Made by a program: the position numbers and the translations under genes
NCBI GenBank assembly: GCA_946894095.1
Contig: OX335649.1
Coordinates: 14,402,001 to 14,466,000, forward strand
Source of the DNA: Incurvaria masculella
Lineage: Eukaryota; Arthropoda; Insecta; Lepidoptera; Incurvariidae
Length of the DNA: 64,000 bases
Direction of reading: 5' to 3'
Shown here: positions 53,372-63,930 of the stretch, one piece after another
How positions within the stretch are numbered: position 1 is the first letter of the stretch
How the letters are laid out: the number at the start of each line of letters is the position of its first letter
The notes under the pieces: model-generated
Told to the model about the DNA's origin: nothing
Database searches by the model: none
What the model saw: the letters and a program-made list of their open reading frames with translations, nothing else

Positions 53372-53880
53372 TATCGATGCAGTCTCCTTGGAAAAGGTTT
53401 TTTTTTGTTAAGCGCGGCATATGGCATACGCCAGGACCTAAAGGTGCCCGACATTGAGGGTGGCTGCGAAAACCATGCCGTCCGGCCAGCTGCTTCTTCA
53501 CACCGCGTTTGAAGGACCCCAGGTCGTAATTTGGGGGAAGGGAGTTCATTCCATTGATTACCGACCCTATAGATGAAGAATCTAGAGGATCGGTGGGTTC
53601 TTATTTTTGTAATGTCGACTGTGAATTTGTGCATTTTCTCCCTGTTCCGCGTTGACCGAAGGTAGAAATGGGACGGAGGAACAGCGTTATGCAGCTTCGA
53701 CGAGCATTCTCCATGGTAAAGACGATAGAAGACAGAGAGACCCTACATCCCTTCTGAGTTGGAGGGTCTCCAAACTTAGGGATACCTCGGGGTCGTCGAC
53801 GAGACGCACGGCCCGACGCTGTATCGAGTCAAAAGAGCCAAGCCGGTGCTTGGTCGATACCTTGTATAGGAGTATTATTT
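53372..53880 (-). pseudogene. LINE ORF2 C-terminal remnant
   Basis: The minus strand reads, across one or two frame changes, an RRAVRLVDDPEVSLSLETLQ-like stretch (about 53870-53770), LYHGECSSKLHNAVPP (about 53715-53670), FYLRSTRNREKMHKFTVDIT, RSSRFFIYRVGNQWNELP, then a YDLGSFKRGVKKQL end (about 53540-53490). This block order is the tail of a widespread insect LINE ORF2 family. The catalytic region is absent. Confidence 0.7.
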
Positions 53881-54020
53881 ATCCACCTTTTTCCCCAAGC
53901 ATTTTTGTTGCTGGATTAGTCTTCTGTGGCAATGTACAAACGGCATCACCCTAGACGCCACAAATTGGACTTTGACCCACAAATAAATTTTCCTAGCAAA
54001 TGCTAATTTAGTTTTGGAAC
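53881..54020. other. Nothing recognised
   Basis: Spacer sequence. Confidence 0.3.
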
Positions 54021-54330
54021 CATGGAGGTGAGGAAAAAACTCACCTCCATGATTGGAACTAGTTTAGAACATGGAAACGGTAAAAAACATTTTCGCAGTA
54101 TTGCGGCCCTTTTAGTATTGCATCTTTTGACACAATTTTTTCTTCTAATTGAGGACGCTAGCCCTCCGTAGCACTTTTCTTGAAAATTGGTAAATGAAGC
54201 AAAACGATTGAAAAAGCATTTTCAATGCTAAAAATGTACGTTTGTATATTTTCATGTTTTGCACTAAAAATAGAAGGAATCCTTAAGTCCCTTTTACTAC
54301 AATGATGACGTAAATATGATCGAATGTGTC
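54021..54330. repeat. Repeat starting with the CATGGAGGTGAG stem-loop
   Basis: CATGGAGGTGAG (54021-54032), 7-base loop, CTCACCTCCATG (54040-54051). The stem recurs at 15666. A shared word AAGTCCCTTTTACT near 54285 and 15953 suggests the two loci are relatives about 300 bp long. Confidence 0.5.
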
Positions 54331-56267
54331 TAATGTCTATACTTCCGGTGCAACAGCATTAATAAACGTTAGGTACGTACATACATATGCCACGTATTGA
54401 TAAATTAACTGAGAATAATATTTCTTCTTGTGCGTCTTTTAAAACACCATACCTACAGTACAGACCAATACATATACATATGTATTGGTACATGTACGTG
54501 TGTGAGCATGAAGTTGGGCCGTGACATTGTCATGCGTCTTGTCTCTTGTGCCGATAATCGCATGCGTTTCGAGGTGGTTTCGAGTGCCGGAAATAGCTAT
54601 ATATTAACGGCATTGGCTGCCCCAGTCACAGCCTTCTCCGCACGTCACCAGACATCGAGACTGGCGAATTAGTTTTCGGTCGGCGCCGCGTGACAAGCGA
54701 CATGCCACTTACTTACATAATAACATGAGCTGTAATGACTTTAGGCGGAAGTTAAGAAGAATAAAATGAAATAAATAAATTGTGTCTAAGCACACAACAA
54801 TCTTTCTGCATGAAGCGCCGTAATTTGAACTAATTATACTTGTGTTTGCCCCCGGAAACGTTAAAACCGACTGGCAACCCGACTCCACAATTTCGTTTTC
54901 GACATTCAACTGAGCGGAGCCTGATGAATATTTCAAACCTTTTCGGAAAACCTTCGCTGGCTCGCTGGCAACAGCTTAACAAAGTTTTATCCCAATAGGA
55001 TGAATGCTGAGGGCTGGGAGCACTGGAGAAAAATTGGAGCAGTGGACGCAAACACGCTGACTGACTGACTGACTTGACTGACTGATGATGAATGGTCTAG
55101 GAACGCAAAAGTCAAAAAAGACTAATTATTTCTCCATACAAACATTGCTACCCCCCTGCACCTCTTTAGGAAGGAAATTAAAAAAAAACCTTAGTGCACG
55201 TCTCGGGTACTCAAGGAATACTTCCTCCAAAATTCTTATCTCTACATCCAGCTTTATGCTTTGCGTTGTCTGTCAGTCAGTAACGCACTATGTTATAAGT
55301 AAATAGATAAGTTTGAATTGCCGAGTAATGCATCATAGTCTAAAAAATACCCCTGTGCATGTATCTAGTAGACCTATATTACGTCATCGTTTTTTGCCCA
55401 TTGTGGTTCCCCCCCCCCCCCTACACTCATTCCACCGTCATCATCCAATGAACCCTTCCCCAAAACTGACGTAATTTTCATTAACTTTATGATACAACCC
55501 AATAGCTATTTAAACATTAGTTTTACGACTAAACAATGTGTTTTTGGATTTGTTATTGCAAGTTTTTACGAGAAGACATGTAAAGGCACAGACAACTGGG
55601 ATGGAAGGCGAAGCGTATGTAGGTTAGGCTAAGACTGGATAAAAATTAAATTGCATTTTGAAACTAATTCTGTTTATTTTCATTAATAGTTTCCCATGGG
55701 GTTTCCACCCATGCCTTCAAATCTTGGATCATCCGTATTTCCAAGAATAACGTCAATTTTGGAAATCCCCCCGACTATACCATATGACCATCTTCTGCTG
55801 ACCAGACCCCCCACCTATCAAATGGCGTAATATATGGATGGCCCCTAGACGTTTTCCACTAACCCATGCTATGCTCGTGGCTACGCTGCCGCCATGCGAT
55901 TCAGTTTCGATCGCCACTCCGGCCCTTCCATGCTCGCTGCCCGCGCCTATCGTAATCCGTGGCATCGTGCGCCCACGGGCAAAATGGATGAACGAAACTA
56001 TAATATGCTATCTCCGAGTGTTTGCTTTCGATTGCACTGTTGCGATAAAAGTTATCGAATTGTCAACTGGCAGTTGTGGAACTTTTCTATTGAGTCGGTT
56101 GATTAACTCTCACTTGTCCCTTCATGTACAGTCAGTCTTATCAGGCACCATACTTGACATACTTATTTACAAACACATTATCTGACAACTTACGATGACA
56201 TTATCAGCTTCATCAAATCCCTTTTCATTCAATTGAAATTTTTAGAACTGTAACACTTTGAATAGTT
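54331..56267. other. No gene recognised; simple repeats
   Basis: CTGACTGACTGACTGACTTG tract at 55057-55085, poly-C at about 55408-55421. Patches with balanced composition at 54500-54690 and 55800-56010 have open frames on more than one strand and no family signature. Confidence 0.4.
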
Positions 56268-56272
56268 GTCTA

Positions 56273-56331
56273 TGTTGTATAAGTTATGTCAAATACCCTG
56301 AATGACAGTTCAATAAATGAATCACACAACA
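56273..56331 (+). repeat. 5' LTR, 59 bp
   Basis: TGTTGTATAAG...CACACAACA; the six-base ends TGTTGT / ACAACA are inverted. Contains AATAAA at about 56313. Identical to the 3' LTR at all 59 positions. Confidence 0.9.
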
Positions 56332-56342
56332 TGGTGTCAGAA
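56332..56342 (+). promoter_or_regulatory. Primer-binding site, tRNA-Leu type
   Basis: TGGTGTCAGAA begins at the first base after the LTR and is complementary to the 3' end (with CCA) typical of tRNA-Leu. Confidence 0.7.
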
Positions 56343-56414
56343 TTTTTTCTCAAATGAAAATTTGTGAAGATTTGTGTATTTTGGGCGCATGAGATGAGCT
56401 AAAATATAAAAAAA

Positions 56415-59400
56415 ATGTTGGCAGAAGACCAAGATACGCGTGGGGAAACGCAGGTTTCTGCGAAACAAAATTGTAGCAAGAGAGTGTTGGAGCCTCTTAA
56501 GATTAACGGAAATTTGTCAATGAATTGGAAAAACTGGATCATGAGGTTCAAGATCTACCTTCGAGCTAATGAATTACAAGATGTGAATGCTCAAAGGAAA
56601 GTGGCATTATTTTTGCACTACATAGGAAATGACGGGATACAAATTTTCCAGTCACTAAACCTTGATGTAGATACTGTAAAGTATGAAGACTTGGTGAACA
56701 AGTTCGAGCATCACTGCACGCCGGTAACGAATATCACTTTTGAGAGGTATAAGTTTCTTTCTAAACGCCAAGAAGACCATGAGTCCACAGATGATTTCGT
56801 GACTGAAATAAAAAACTTAAGCTTGTCGTGTGAATTGGCACAGTTGCGAGAAGAATTGGTACGGGATGTTTTCATTGTTGGTCTCAACTCACATAATGAC
56901 TACATACGCGAAAAGCTGTTGCAAGAGGAGAATTTAACATTGGAAAAAGCTTTAAAGATTTCAAGAAGTCTGGAATTATCAAAAATACAAAACTTATCTG
57001 TGAGCAAGAATAAAGAAAACTCTACGGAGAAAATTTACAAAGTTAAATCAATGGAATCACCTATCAATACAAGTACGGTTATGAGTCAAAAGGATACCCA
57101 GGCTAAGTATTATACTCCAAAATCAAATGAAAAACAGTCGAGAATGACTTGTCGAAAATGTGGCAGAGGACACCCGCCTTTTAAATGCCCTGCCTTTGGA
57201 ACAACGTGCTTCAAGTGCCAGAAAAAAAATCACTTTGCAGCTATGTGCGTGAGAGAGTCAATTCGGCTGCTTGATTCTGCAGAGATGGAAGATAGGAAGC
57301 TTTTTATTGAGTCAGTATACCATCCTCCAAAAAAAACTAGAGTAGAAAAACATGTTGTTAAGTCTCTTTATCGTAACAGTACAAATAAAATGTGGACGGT
57401 AGATTTTGTAACTAACAATAAAACTGTTAAATGCCAACTCGATACTGGAGCCATGGTTAATGTTATGTCAGAAAGCACTCTAAAATACCTTAATATACCT
57501 AAGGTTGTAATCAATAACAAAATGTTAAAGCTAATTGATTTTTCAGGTAAAGGAATACCGATTCTGGGTGTCTGTAGTTTCAAAGGAGAACTTAATAAGA
57601 AACCAGTTGAAGTCGAGTTCGTGATTACAGGTATCGCTTGTCAAACGGTTCTAGGACTCCCAACATGTGAAGAACAAAACCTGGTGAAAGTAGTAAAAAG
57701 TGTAAATAGTTCTGATTTATTAAATCAGTTCAAAGATGTCTTCAGTGGTTTGGGATGTTTACCAGGTGCATATCATATTAGTACAAAACCAAACTCGGAA
57801 CCGAAAATCGATGCACCAAGAAAAGTTCCTCTAAAATTAATGGATAGGTATAAAATAGAACTAGAAAGAATGGAATCAAAAGATGTCGTTGAAAAAGTAT
57901 CTGAGCCGAGTGAATGGGTTTCCTCTATCGTATTAGTTGAAAAAAAAGATGGTTCTCTCAGAGTATGTCTGGATCCACGGCAGTTAAATAAAGCTATCCA
58001 GAGATGTCATTTTCCATTACCAACCATAGATGAAATGAGACACAAATTAGACGGTGCAAAATATTTTTCAACTCTTGACGCTCAATCTGGTTTTTGGATG
58101 ATTAAGCTAGATGACCAAAGTTCCCGCTTGTGCACATTTGGGACGCCATTTGGCAGATATCGGTTCAAACGTCTTCCGTTTGGCGTTTCTTGCGCGCCTG
58201 AAATATTTCATAAAAGTATGATTGACATTTTTGGTGAAATTCCTGGGGTTTTAGTTTATCTAGATGATATACTCGTGTTTGCTGATACAATTGAAAATCA
58301 TAATAAAATACTACAGGAAGTTTTAGAACGGTCAAGAAAAATGAATGTAAAATTTAACGAAGCGAAGTGTAAATTTCTTTTGACTGAAATAAAATATTTG
58401 GGTCATCTTTTCAACGCAGAGGGAATGTCGATAGATTCTTCTAAAATTAAAGCAATTTCAGACTTACCAGTTCCAAAAGATGTCACGGAACTTAAGAGAT
58501 TTCTAGGAATGATTACATATTTGGGTGAATACATAGAACAATTATCTGAAAAGACAAAAAACATGAGAACTCTTTTAAAGAATGATGTGGTGTGGCATTG
58601 GTCGCATGAACATGATAATGAATTCTTAAAACTAAAAAAAATAATAACAAATGCACCAGTTTTGACGTACTTTAACCCGAATATCCCTATAACATTATCG
58701 GTTGATAGCTCTAAGTCAGCAGTAGGTGCATCTATCTTACATAATAAAAATCCTATAGCATTTGCTTCAAAATCACTCACACAAACGCAATGTCGATATG
58801 CTCAAATAGAAAAAGAGTTATATGCGATAGTATATGGTTGCACAAAATTTCATCAATACGTATACGGACAGAAGACCATGGTAGAGACAGACCACAAACC
58901 TCTGGTGACGTTATTCAAAAAGCCTTTAGCAGAAGTTCCTACACGGTTACAAAGAATGATGATGGTCCTTCAGGCTTACGATTTAGATGTATTTTATACA
59001 CCGGGTAAAAATCTTTTTGTAGCGGACACACTGTCTAGGGCTCCGGTAGATACAGCTGAGGAATGTGAACCAGTAATTACTGATGAGGTGTTAAGAATAC
59101 ATGCTAACCTGTTAGTTTCAAATTTAGCTGTGTCCTCTGAGAAACTAGAACGACTGCAGCTCTTGACCAAATCGGATGATACATTACAAGCTGTAATAAA
59201 ACACTACTATGAGGGTTGGCCGATATCGAAAAATAAAGTAAGTGACATGGCGAAGCCATATTATAACATCAGTCATGATTTACATGTGGTAGATGGGTTG
59301 CTATTCAAGGGAAACTGCATAGTTGTGCCAACGATATTAAGATCAGAAATGTTAGACATAATACACGAAGGGCACTTTGGAATAGAACGATGTCAAAACC

Positions 59401-60503
59401 AAGCTAGAAATGTGTTATATTGGCCTAATATGTCAGTTGATATTAAAAATAGGGTAGAAAGTTGTGCAACATGTATTAAGTATAGAAATGCGAATCCTAG
59501 TGAACCTCTAATGCCCCATCCACCAGCTGAATACCCCTGGCAAAAAGTAGCTGTAGACTTTCTAGAATATAAGAAAAATATGTACCTTTTAGTTACGGAT
59601 TACTTTTCAAAATATTTTGAGATATCCCCGATGTCGTCGGGTTATACGGCTCAAAAAGTTATAATATCACTTAAATCTATTTTTGCGCGACATGGCATAC
59701 CGCAGATAATGGTAGCTGATAATGGACCGCCATTTAACTCCACAGAATTTCGAAACTTCTTATCAAAATGGGACATAACACCTACATTTATTAGCCCGCG
59801 ACATTCAAAATCAAACGGTCTTGTAGAACGAACCGTTGATATTATAAAGAAAATTTTTCATAAATCTGACGAAACGGGAACCGATCCGTATTTAGGATTA
59901 CTGCAGTACAGAAACGGGGTTCAGGCGACAGGTTTTTCGCCGGCTCAGTTATTGATGTCCAGAAATTTAAGAACGGTCTTACCAGTTAGTGAGGAAAGTT
60001 TAAAATCGAAATTAATTGACTATAAAAAGTATAAAAGCAACATAGAATCCAAAAATGCAAAGATGTGTTACTACCACGATCGAAGAGTAAAAGAGTTGCC
60101 AGAAATAAAACACAATAGTAAGGTATTTTTTAGGAAAACACCAAGAGATAGATGGACCCCGGGTACAGTTGTTGAAAAATGTTCTCAACCAAGAAGTTAT
60201 ATAGTGAGAAATGAAGAGGGTGTACATTACCGAAGAAATAGACAGCATATATTAGTTCCAGCTCCGTCTAAGAAGAATAGTGAGGTAGAAGAGGAAGAAA
60301 TAGTAGAAAGCGGTAATTCGATAGAACACGATAGTTCGATCTCTGATAACGCATCAGGACTCTCGCATCCCTCACCACTAAAAACATTTGAACCTGAAGC
60401 CGTTCCTAATCCACCTGACAATAGAAACCTGAGTCCAGGAGTGACATGTTATACTCGTTCTGGTAGAGCTGTACGACCACCCAGCCGGTTAACCTTTCCT
60501 TGA
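56415..60503 (+). CDS. gag-pol: Gag-Pol polyprotein of the mag-type element (1362 aa)
   Basis: Single frame from ATG 56415 (the first ATG in this frame, 83 bp after the LTR) to TGA 60501-60503. Gag spans about residues 1-300, with two zinc knuckles at C246-C249-H253-C258 and C265-C268-H273-C278. The aspartic protease has LDTGA at 342-346. Reverse transcriptase has catalytic D555 (TLDAQSGFW) and YLDD at 615-618. RNase H starts at about 758 with D764, E801 and D826 visible. Integrase has an HHCC finger (H984, H987, C1017, C1020) and a DD35E triad D1048, D1102, E1138. The acidic C-terminal tail (EVEEEEIVESG) has no known domain. All catalytic residues I can check are present; no stop or frameshift. 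Gag and Pol are in one frame, so cleavage by the protease would be the route to mature proteins. Recent insertion is likely from the identical LTRs, but 59 bp gives little dating power. Confidence 0.95.
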   Translation: MLAEDQDTRGETQVSAKQNCSKRVLEPLKINGNLSMNWKNWIMRFKIYLRANELQDVNAQRKVALFLHYIGNDGIQIFQSLNLDVDTVKYEDLVNKFEHHCTPVTNITFERYKFLSKRQEDHESTDDFVTEIKNLSLSCELAQLREELVRDVFIVGLNSHNDYIREKLLQEENLTLEKALKISRSLELSKIQNLSVSKNKENSTEKIYKVKSMESPINTSTVMSQKDTQAKYYTPKSNEKQSRMTCRKCGRGHPPFKCPAFGTTCFKCQKKNHFAAMCVRESIRLLDSAEMEDRKLFIESVYHPPKKTRVEKHVVKSLYRNSTNKMWTVDFVTNNKTVKCQLDTGAMVNVMSESTLKYLNIPKVVINNKMLKLIDFSGKGIPILGVCSFKGELNKKPVEVEFVITGIACQTVLGLPTCEEQNLVKVVKSVNSSDLLNQFKDVFSGLGCLPGAYHISTKPNSEPKIDAPRKVPLKLMDRYKIELERMESKDVVEKVSEPSEWVSSIVLVEKKDGSLRVCLDPRQLNKAIQRCHFPLPTIDEMRHKLDGAKYFSTLDAQSGFWMIKLDDQSSRLCTFGTPFGRYRFKRLPFGVSCAPEIFHKSMIDIFGEIPGVLVYLDDILVFADTIENHNKILQEVLERSRKMNVKFNEAKCKFLLTEIKYLGHLFNAEGMSIDSSKIKAISDLPVPKDVTELKRFLGMITYLGEYIEQLSEKTKNMRTLLKNDVVWHWSHEHDNEFLKLKKIITNAPVLTYFNPNIPITLSVDSSKSAVGASILHNKNPIAFASKSLTQTQCRYAQIEKELYAIVYGCTKFHQYVYGQKTMVETDHKPLVTLFKKPLAEVPTRLQRMMMVLQAYDLDVFYTPGKNLFVADTLSRAPVDTAEECEPVITDEVLRIHANLLVSNLAVSSEKLERLQLLTKSDDTLQAVIKHYYEGWPISKNKVSDMAKPYYNISHDLHVVDGLLFKGNCIVVPTILRSEMLDIIHEGHFGIERCQNQARNVLYWPNMSVDIKNRVESCATCIKYRNANPSEPLMPHPPAEYPWQKVAVDFLEYKKNMYLLVTDYFSKYFEISPMSSGYTAQKVIISLKSIFARHGIPQIMVADNGPPFNSTEFRNFLSKWDITPTFISPRHSKSNGLVERTVDIIKKIFHKSDETGTDPYLGLLQYRNGVQATGFSPAQLLMSRNLRTVLPVSEESLKSKLIDYKKYKSNIESKNAKMCYYHDRRVKELPEIKHNSKVFFRKTPRDRWTPGTVVEKCSQPRSYIVRNEEGVHYRRNRQHILVPAPSKKNSEVEEEEIVESGNSIEHDSSISDNASGLSHPSPLKTFEPEAVPNPPDNRNLSPGVTCYTRSGRAVRPPSRLTFP

Positions 60504-60659
60504 AGTACAGTTCAAATCATTATTTTGTTAAATTCATGTTATCATTTAGTCATAAGTGTTGGTGTTAAACTATTAATGTATGTTTTCTGTTAAAGTATAG
60601 GAGTAGAAGTATGCTCATTTTAATTGTATTTAAATTAAGTCTTTTCATAAAAAGGGGCA
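60504..60659 (+). promoter_or_regulatory. 3' UTR and polypurine tract
   Basis: AT-rich spacer ending in AAAAAGGGGCA (60649-60659) immediately before the 3' LTR, the expected polypurine primer for plus-strand DNA. Confidence 0.8.
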
Positions 60660-60718
60660 TGTTGTATAAGTTATGTCAAATACCCTGAATGACAGTTCAA
60701 TAAATGAATCACACAACA
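60660..60718 (+). repeat. 3' LTR, 59 bp
   Basis: Same 59 bases as the 5' LTR, with AATAAA at about 60700 as the likely polyadenylation signal. Confidence 0.9.
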
Positions 60719-60723
60719 GTCTA

Positions 60724-60955
60724 GATCTACATCTTTGGTCTAGAAAATGTCACGTCGCTCCGTGTTCGTGGGTGGCGTAGCTCAGTTGATTTTAAGACTC
60801 CAATGGGCAACGAGAACTTTATTGAGATTTTCAAAATATTTAATTATACACAACAACCGACTCAGTAGCCTCTTGAAAGAACCCCCTAAAGATTCTCTTG
60901 GACCACGGAACTTTAATTTTCAAAATATTATATAATTTTATTTTCCTGTACATAG
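60724..60955. other. Flank between the mag element and the MITE
   Basis: Contains GGTGGCGTAGCTCAGTTGATTT (60771), which looks like a pol III A box (TAGCTCAGTTG) without a B box. No gene. Confidence 0.35.
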
Positions 60956-60963
60956 TCTGGCAT

Positions 60964-61610
60964 GAGTCGTATTCACTACGTATAATATTCACAACGTATA
61001 ATCTTATTTTTTTCCAAAAAATTAAAACCATGCATATCGTATAATAGTCACAACGTATAATGTTATACGTTGTGCATGAATAAAGTTTAAAAATAAAATC
61101 AACTCTTTGCATCATGCAGAACGTATAATAGTCACAACGTATAATATTCCTAACATGAATTCACAAAAAAAGAAAACCATGCAGAACGTATAATATGCCA
61201 AGAAGCACTGCATAAAGCGCCCTAATTACGATACATTTAAGGCTGAAATTGCTACGAATCGATATTTGCTACAATTTCGAGAGGCCACCTTACGCTAATT
61301 GAGACGGTCGAAACGTCACGTGCGAGTATACGCTTTAATTGTATGACGATAAGGGCGCTTATCGTATGAAATATTTTTGGATTATATGATATGCATGGTT
61401 TTCTTTTTTTGTTAAATAAAGATCATAACATTATACGTTGTGACTATTATACGTTATGCATGGAGAAATAAGAAATTTTATGTTTTGGACTTCTTCATGC
61501 ACTACGTATAAGATTATACGATCTGCCGATTATACGTTGTGCATGGTTTTAAAATTTTGTTAAAATATGACATTATACGATCTGCATATTAGACGTTCTG
61601 CCGTTCCCCC
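60964..61610. mobile_element. 647-bp MITE with ACGTATAAT subterminal repeats, copy 2
   Basis: Same end points as copy 1 (GAGTCGTATTCACTACG to GCCGTTCCCCC), same orientation, a few small indels (an extra AATAAAG near 61080, a shorter middle near 61260). Exact 8-bp duplications TCTGGCAT at 60956-60963 and 61611-61618. Confidence 0.9.
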
Positions 61611-61618
61611 TCTGGCAT

Positions 61619-62559
61619 GACAATATCTCATTGATTTTCCCTTATTTGCATATGGCACGAAGGTTATCTCAGCAATATTCATATTCTACCATTTCCAACA
61701 ATTTAAAATCGCTAAGACCTTCTATATTTCATATTTTAATACGTACTGTCGACCAAAGATTAAATTATTTATATTCTGTTGAAGGAAAAGTTGAACAGTC
61801 AACGTACTTTCATTTATGGAACTGCTATAAGCACTTAGTACGAAAAAGTATATTTACTGCTATAGAGCTGACTGTACAGTCAAAGATAATTGAGAACTTC
61901 TATTATTTCTGTGTAAACCAAGCCGTAATAAAATTTAAATAGAGGTTTTTAACACCTACACCTTTTTTCTACTTTTCAGCGGAAGTGTGTCCTTGAATCG
62001 TTGGTTTACTGTACCTATATTGTGGGTTATCCTGTGCAAGCAGTTTCGTCAGCCAAGTTGATTAAGGGCAAACGATAAAACCTTGCTTAATAAAACTAAC
62101 CAATCGATGCTTTCCTAATATGAAGTTTATCGTGGCAGCTACGCTCATATACCAATATGAGTGAATATAGGTACACATAGAAGATTGTGGGATGATATCT
62201 TCGTGCCTGACATTGCCACGTTGTTCACGTATAAAAATTCAAAAATTCGCTCTACAATAAACGGATGACGTTGATTGTTTCTTTTCTAATATTTGAATCA
62301 TTGTAAAAAAAAAAAAAAAATTGCATTTGTCGTAGAGACGACACCATGACCATTAAAAACAAATTTTACAAAGCGTATTGTCATATTTAATGTTTAACTT
62401 TATGTTGAAAGTAACAATTTTATGCACCCAAAATAATAGCAATTTGTTTACAACTTATATGAGTTCATCATCGCTCAGTATTCATTTTGGTGTCGGGCGT
62501 ATTTTTTTCGTCATTATTTTTGAACGTTTGTAGTGATCGATTCTTGTTTTAACCAGAAG
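61619..62559. other. No gene recognised
   Basis: A 103-codon plus-strand frame (61631-61942, MIFPYLHMARRLSQQY...) has no family signature and ends in AT-rich DNA. Poly-A at about 62306-62322. Otherwise nothing. Confidence 0.4.
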
Positions 62560-62825
62560 TGCCCTGCCCCTTATCTACAGCCTATGGGTCAGTTTTAGTG
62601 GTAGACAAATCCCAGGGTACGCACACCTTGTGGTTCCGGGTCGCTTCATGGTTCAGAACGCAGGTAAAACTGGTCCCATTGCCTACTTACTGTGCGGTTC
62701 GATTACACCTACCCGGGCTGGGGCCATCGCTTATGATGTCGGAATTAATTCCTTCGGGAATGTGGCGTTTGCTCTAATATCATTACCATATAAATGTGTG
62801 GTATTAGCCATCCATATCCAGTAAC
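62560..62825 (+). repeat. SINE, diverged, with internal deletion
   Basis: TTCCGGGTCGCTTCATGGTTCAG, GTAAAACTGGTCCCATTGCC, ACCCGGGCTGGGGCCATCGC, then a jump to TTCCTTCGGGAATGTGG and GTGTGGTATTAGCCATCCAT. The central 100 bp of the body is missing. Confidence 0.55.
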
Positions 62826-63533
62826 TTGCGTTTCCCGAACGGATATTGAACTTGAGTGCGGGTTGCAGGGGCAGAGTAAAACTAGCGCGGGGCATAAATA
62901 GAGCGCACTGGCGCAAGGACCAACGCAAGTTCAACTAAAGCCCATTGCAGACGAGAACCAGTGTAGAGTACTGGATCAATTTTAGCCTGCGTACAACTAG
63001 AATGAACTTGTGCGAGTAATCGCGCGAATGACGAGCGGTTGGTTACGGTAGCGTGCCTGGAAAGAGAACGACCAGCAGTGCGGGGCAACAGGCGGAAGGC
63101 ATAAAACGAGTACCTCGCACTTTCACTGAGCTGATTTGATGCACATTCCTACTCGTAGAATTTGTGTGGTGCCTGTGTATTTTCTATTTGATTGATTGAA
63201 TTAATCTTTGTCTTTAATATAGAAACTGAGCGATGCGCATCTTGCCTGTGTAAATATGTAGGTACTTGTCTTGACCTTTGGCTGATGCGGAGAGTGAGTT
63301 ATCTCTCGAAACGCGATAACCTTTCTGCCTCCTTTTCTGTTTACTTACTATACTTATTATAGGACAAATCGCTGCAAGCATCGTTATAACCTAAAACTAC
63401 AAGATGATCAATTTTCTAAGAAAATGTTACATCGTTAGCTCGGAAACGGGATTCCTCAGTAACTTAGAACCCCAAAAACGTCCGAACATCATCTTCATCA
63501 TACAACATCCCTGATGGTTTTCTCACGTTACAG
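62826..63533 (+). other. End of the presumed intron upstream of the SLC17 exon
   Basis: 62870-63110 is more GC-rich, of unknown nature. The last bases (TGATGGTTTTCTCACGTTACAG, to 63533) form a good splice acceptor. Confidence 0.4.
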
Positions 63534-63717
63534 GGATGAGACGGCAGAGCAGCAGCGTGGGACGTGGCGCTTCTGGCGGCGGCGGCGGCTTGTGGTGGCG
63601 CTGCTGGCGTTTTTCGGCTTCTTCAATGTGTACGCGCTGCGCGTCAACCTGTCCGTCGCCATCGTCGCCATGACGGAGCCGATCAGCTTCTCGCTGCCCA
63701 ACGGCACGATCATCGAG
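63534..63717 (+). CDS. Exon of an SLC17-type (inorganic phosphate cotransporter-like) MFS transporter
   Basis: Acceptor TTACAG ends at 63533; donor ATCGAG|GTGACT after 63717. The 184-bp exon starts with one base completing an arginine codon, then reads DETAEQQRGTWRFWRRRRLV, and a first membrane segment VALLAFFGFFNVYALRVNLS followed by VAIVAMTEP. This FFNVYALRVNLSVAIVAM wording is the hallmark of the first transmembrane helix of SLC17 transporters (sialin, vesicular glutamate and insect Na/phosphate cotransporter-like proteins), which move organic anions or phosphate across membranes. The loop after it (SFSLPNGTII) carries a potential N-glycosylation site NGT. No initiator Met is needed if it joins the exon at 25755-25837, which matches in phase. 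The exon is CpG-rich. The remaining exons are beyond the right edge. Substrate cannot be assigned. Confidence 0.8.
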
Positions 63718-63740
63718 GTGACTACATGCTCTTGATGAAG

Positions 63741-63930
63741 TCTGGCGTGGGACGTGGCGTTTCTGAGGGCAGTGGCGTCTTGTTGTGGCACTGCTGGTAT
63801 TTGCGGCTTCTTCAATATGTACGCACTGCACGTCAACCTGTCCGTCGCCATCGTCGCCATGCCGGAGCCGATCAGCTTCTCGCTGCCCAACAGCACCATC
63901 ATCGAGGTGACTACATGCTCTTGATGAAGT
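63741..63930 (+). pseudogene. Tandem decayed copy of the SLC17 exon
   Basis: Begins TCTGGCGTGGGACGTGGCGT and repeats the exon from GGGACGTGG through GTGACTACATGCTCTTGATG at a 190-bp period. Against the exon it has a TGA in place of TGG (63763-63765 region), a one-base deletion just before GGCTTCTTCAAT that breaks the frame of the membrane helix, and ACGGAG changed to CCGGAG. The donor GAG|GTGACT is kept, but the acceptor is not present since the unit does not include it. Non-functional as an exon. Confidence 0.8.

Larger units (their letters stand above)
56273..60718 (+). mobile_element. Intact mag-clade Ty3/gypsy LTR retrotransposon, 4446 bp
   Basis: Two identical 59-bp LTRs, exact 5-bp target duplication GTCTA (56268-56272 and 60719-60723), a primer-binding site directly after the left LTR, a polypurine tract directly before the right LTR, and one uninterrupted gag-pol frame. 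Everything needed for movement, apart from host factors, is present on inspection. No envelope gene. Very short LTRs and a fused gag-pol are features of the mag clade first known from the silkworm. Confidence 0.95.

Noticed and set aside
56415..60503. Envelope gene (errantivirus-like) after pol
   Set aside because: Only 156 bp separate the gag-pol stop from the 3' LTR; there is no room for an env frame.
61631..61942. 103-codon plus-strand frame as a gene
   Set aside because: AT-rich, no motif, no splice or promoter evidence; consistent with chance.
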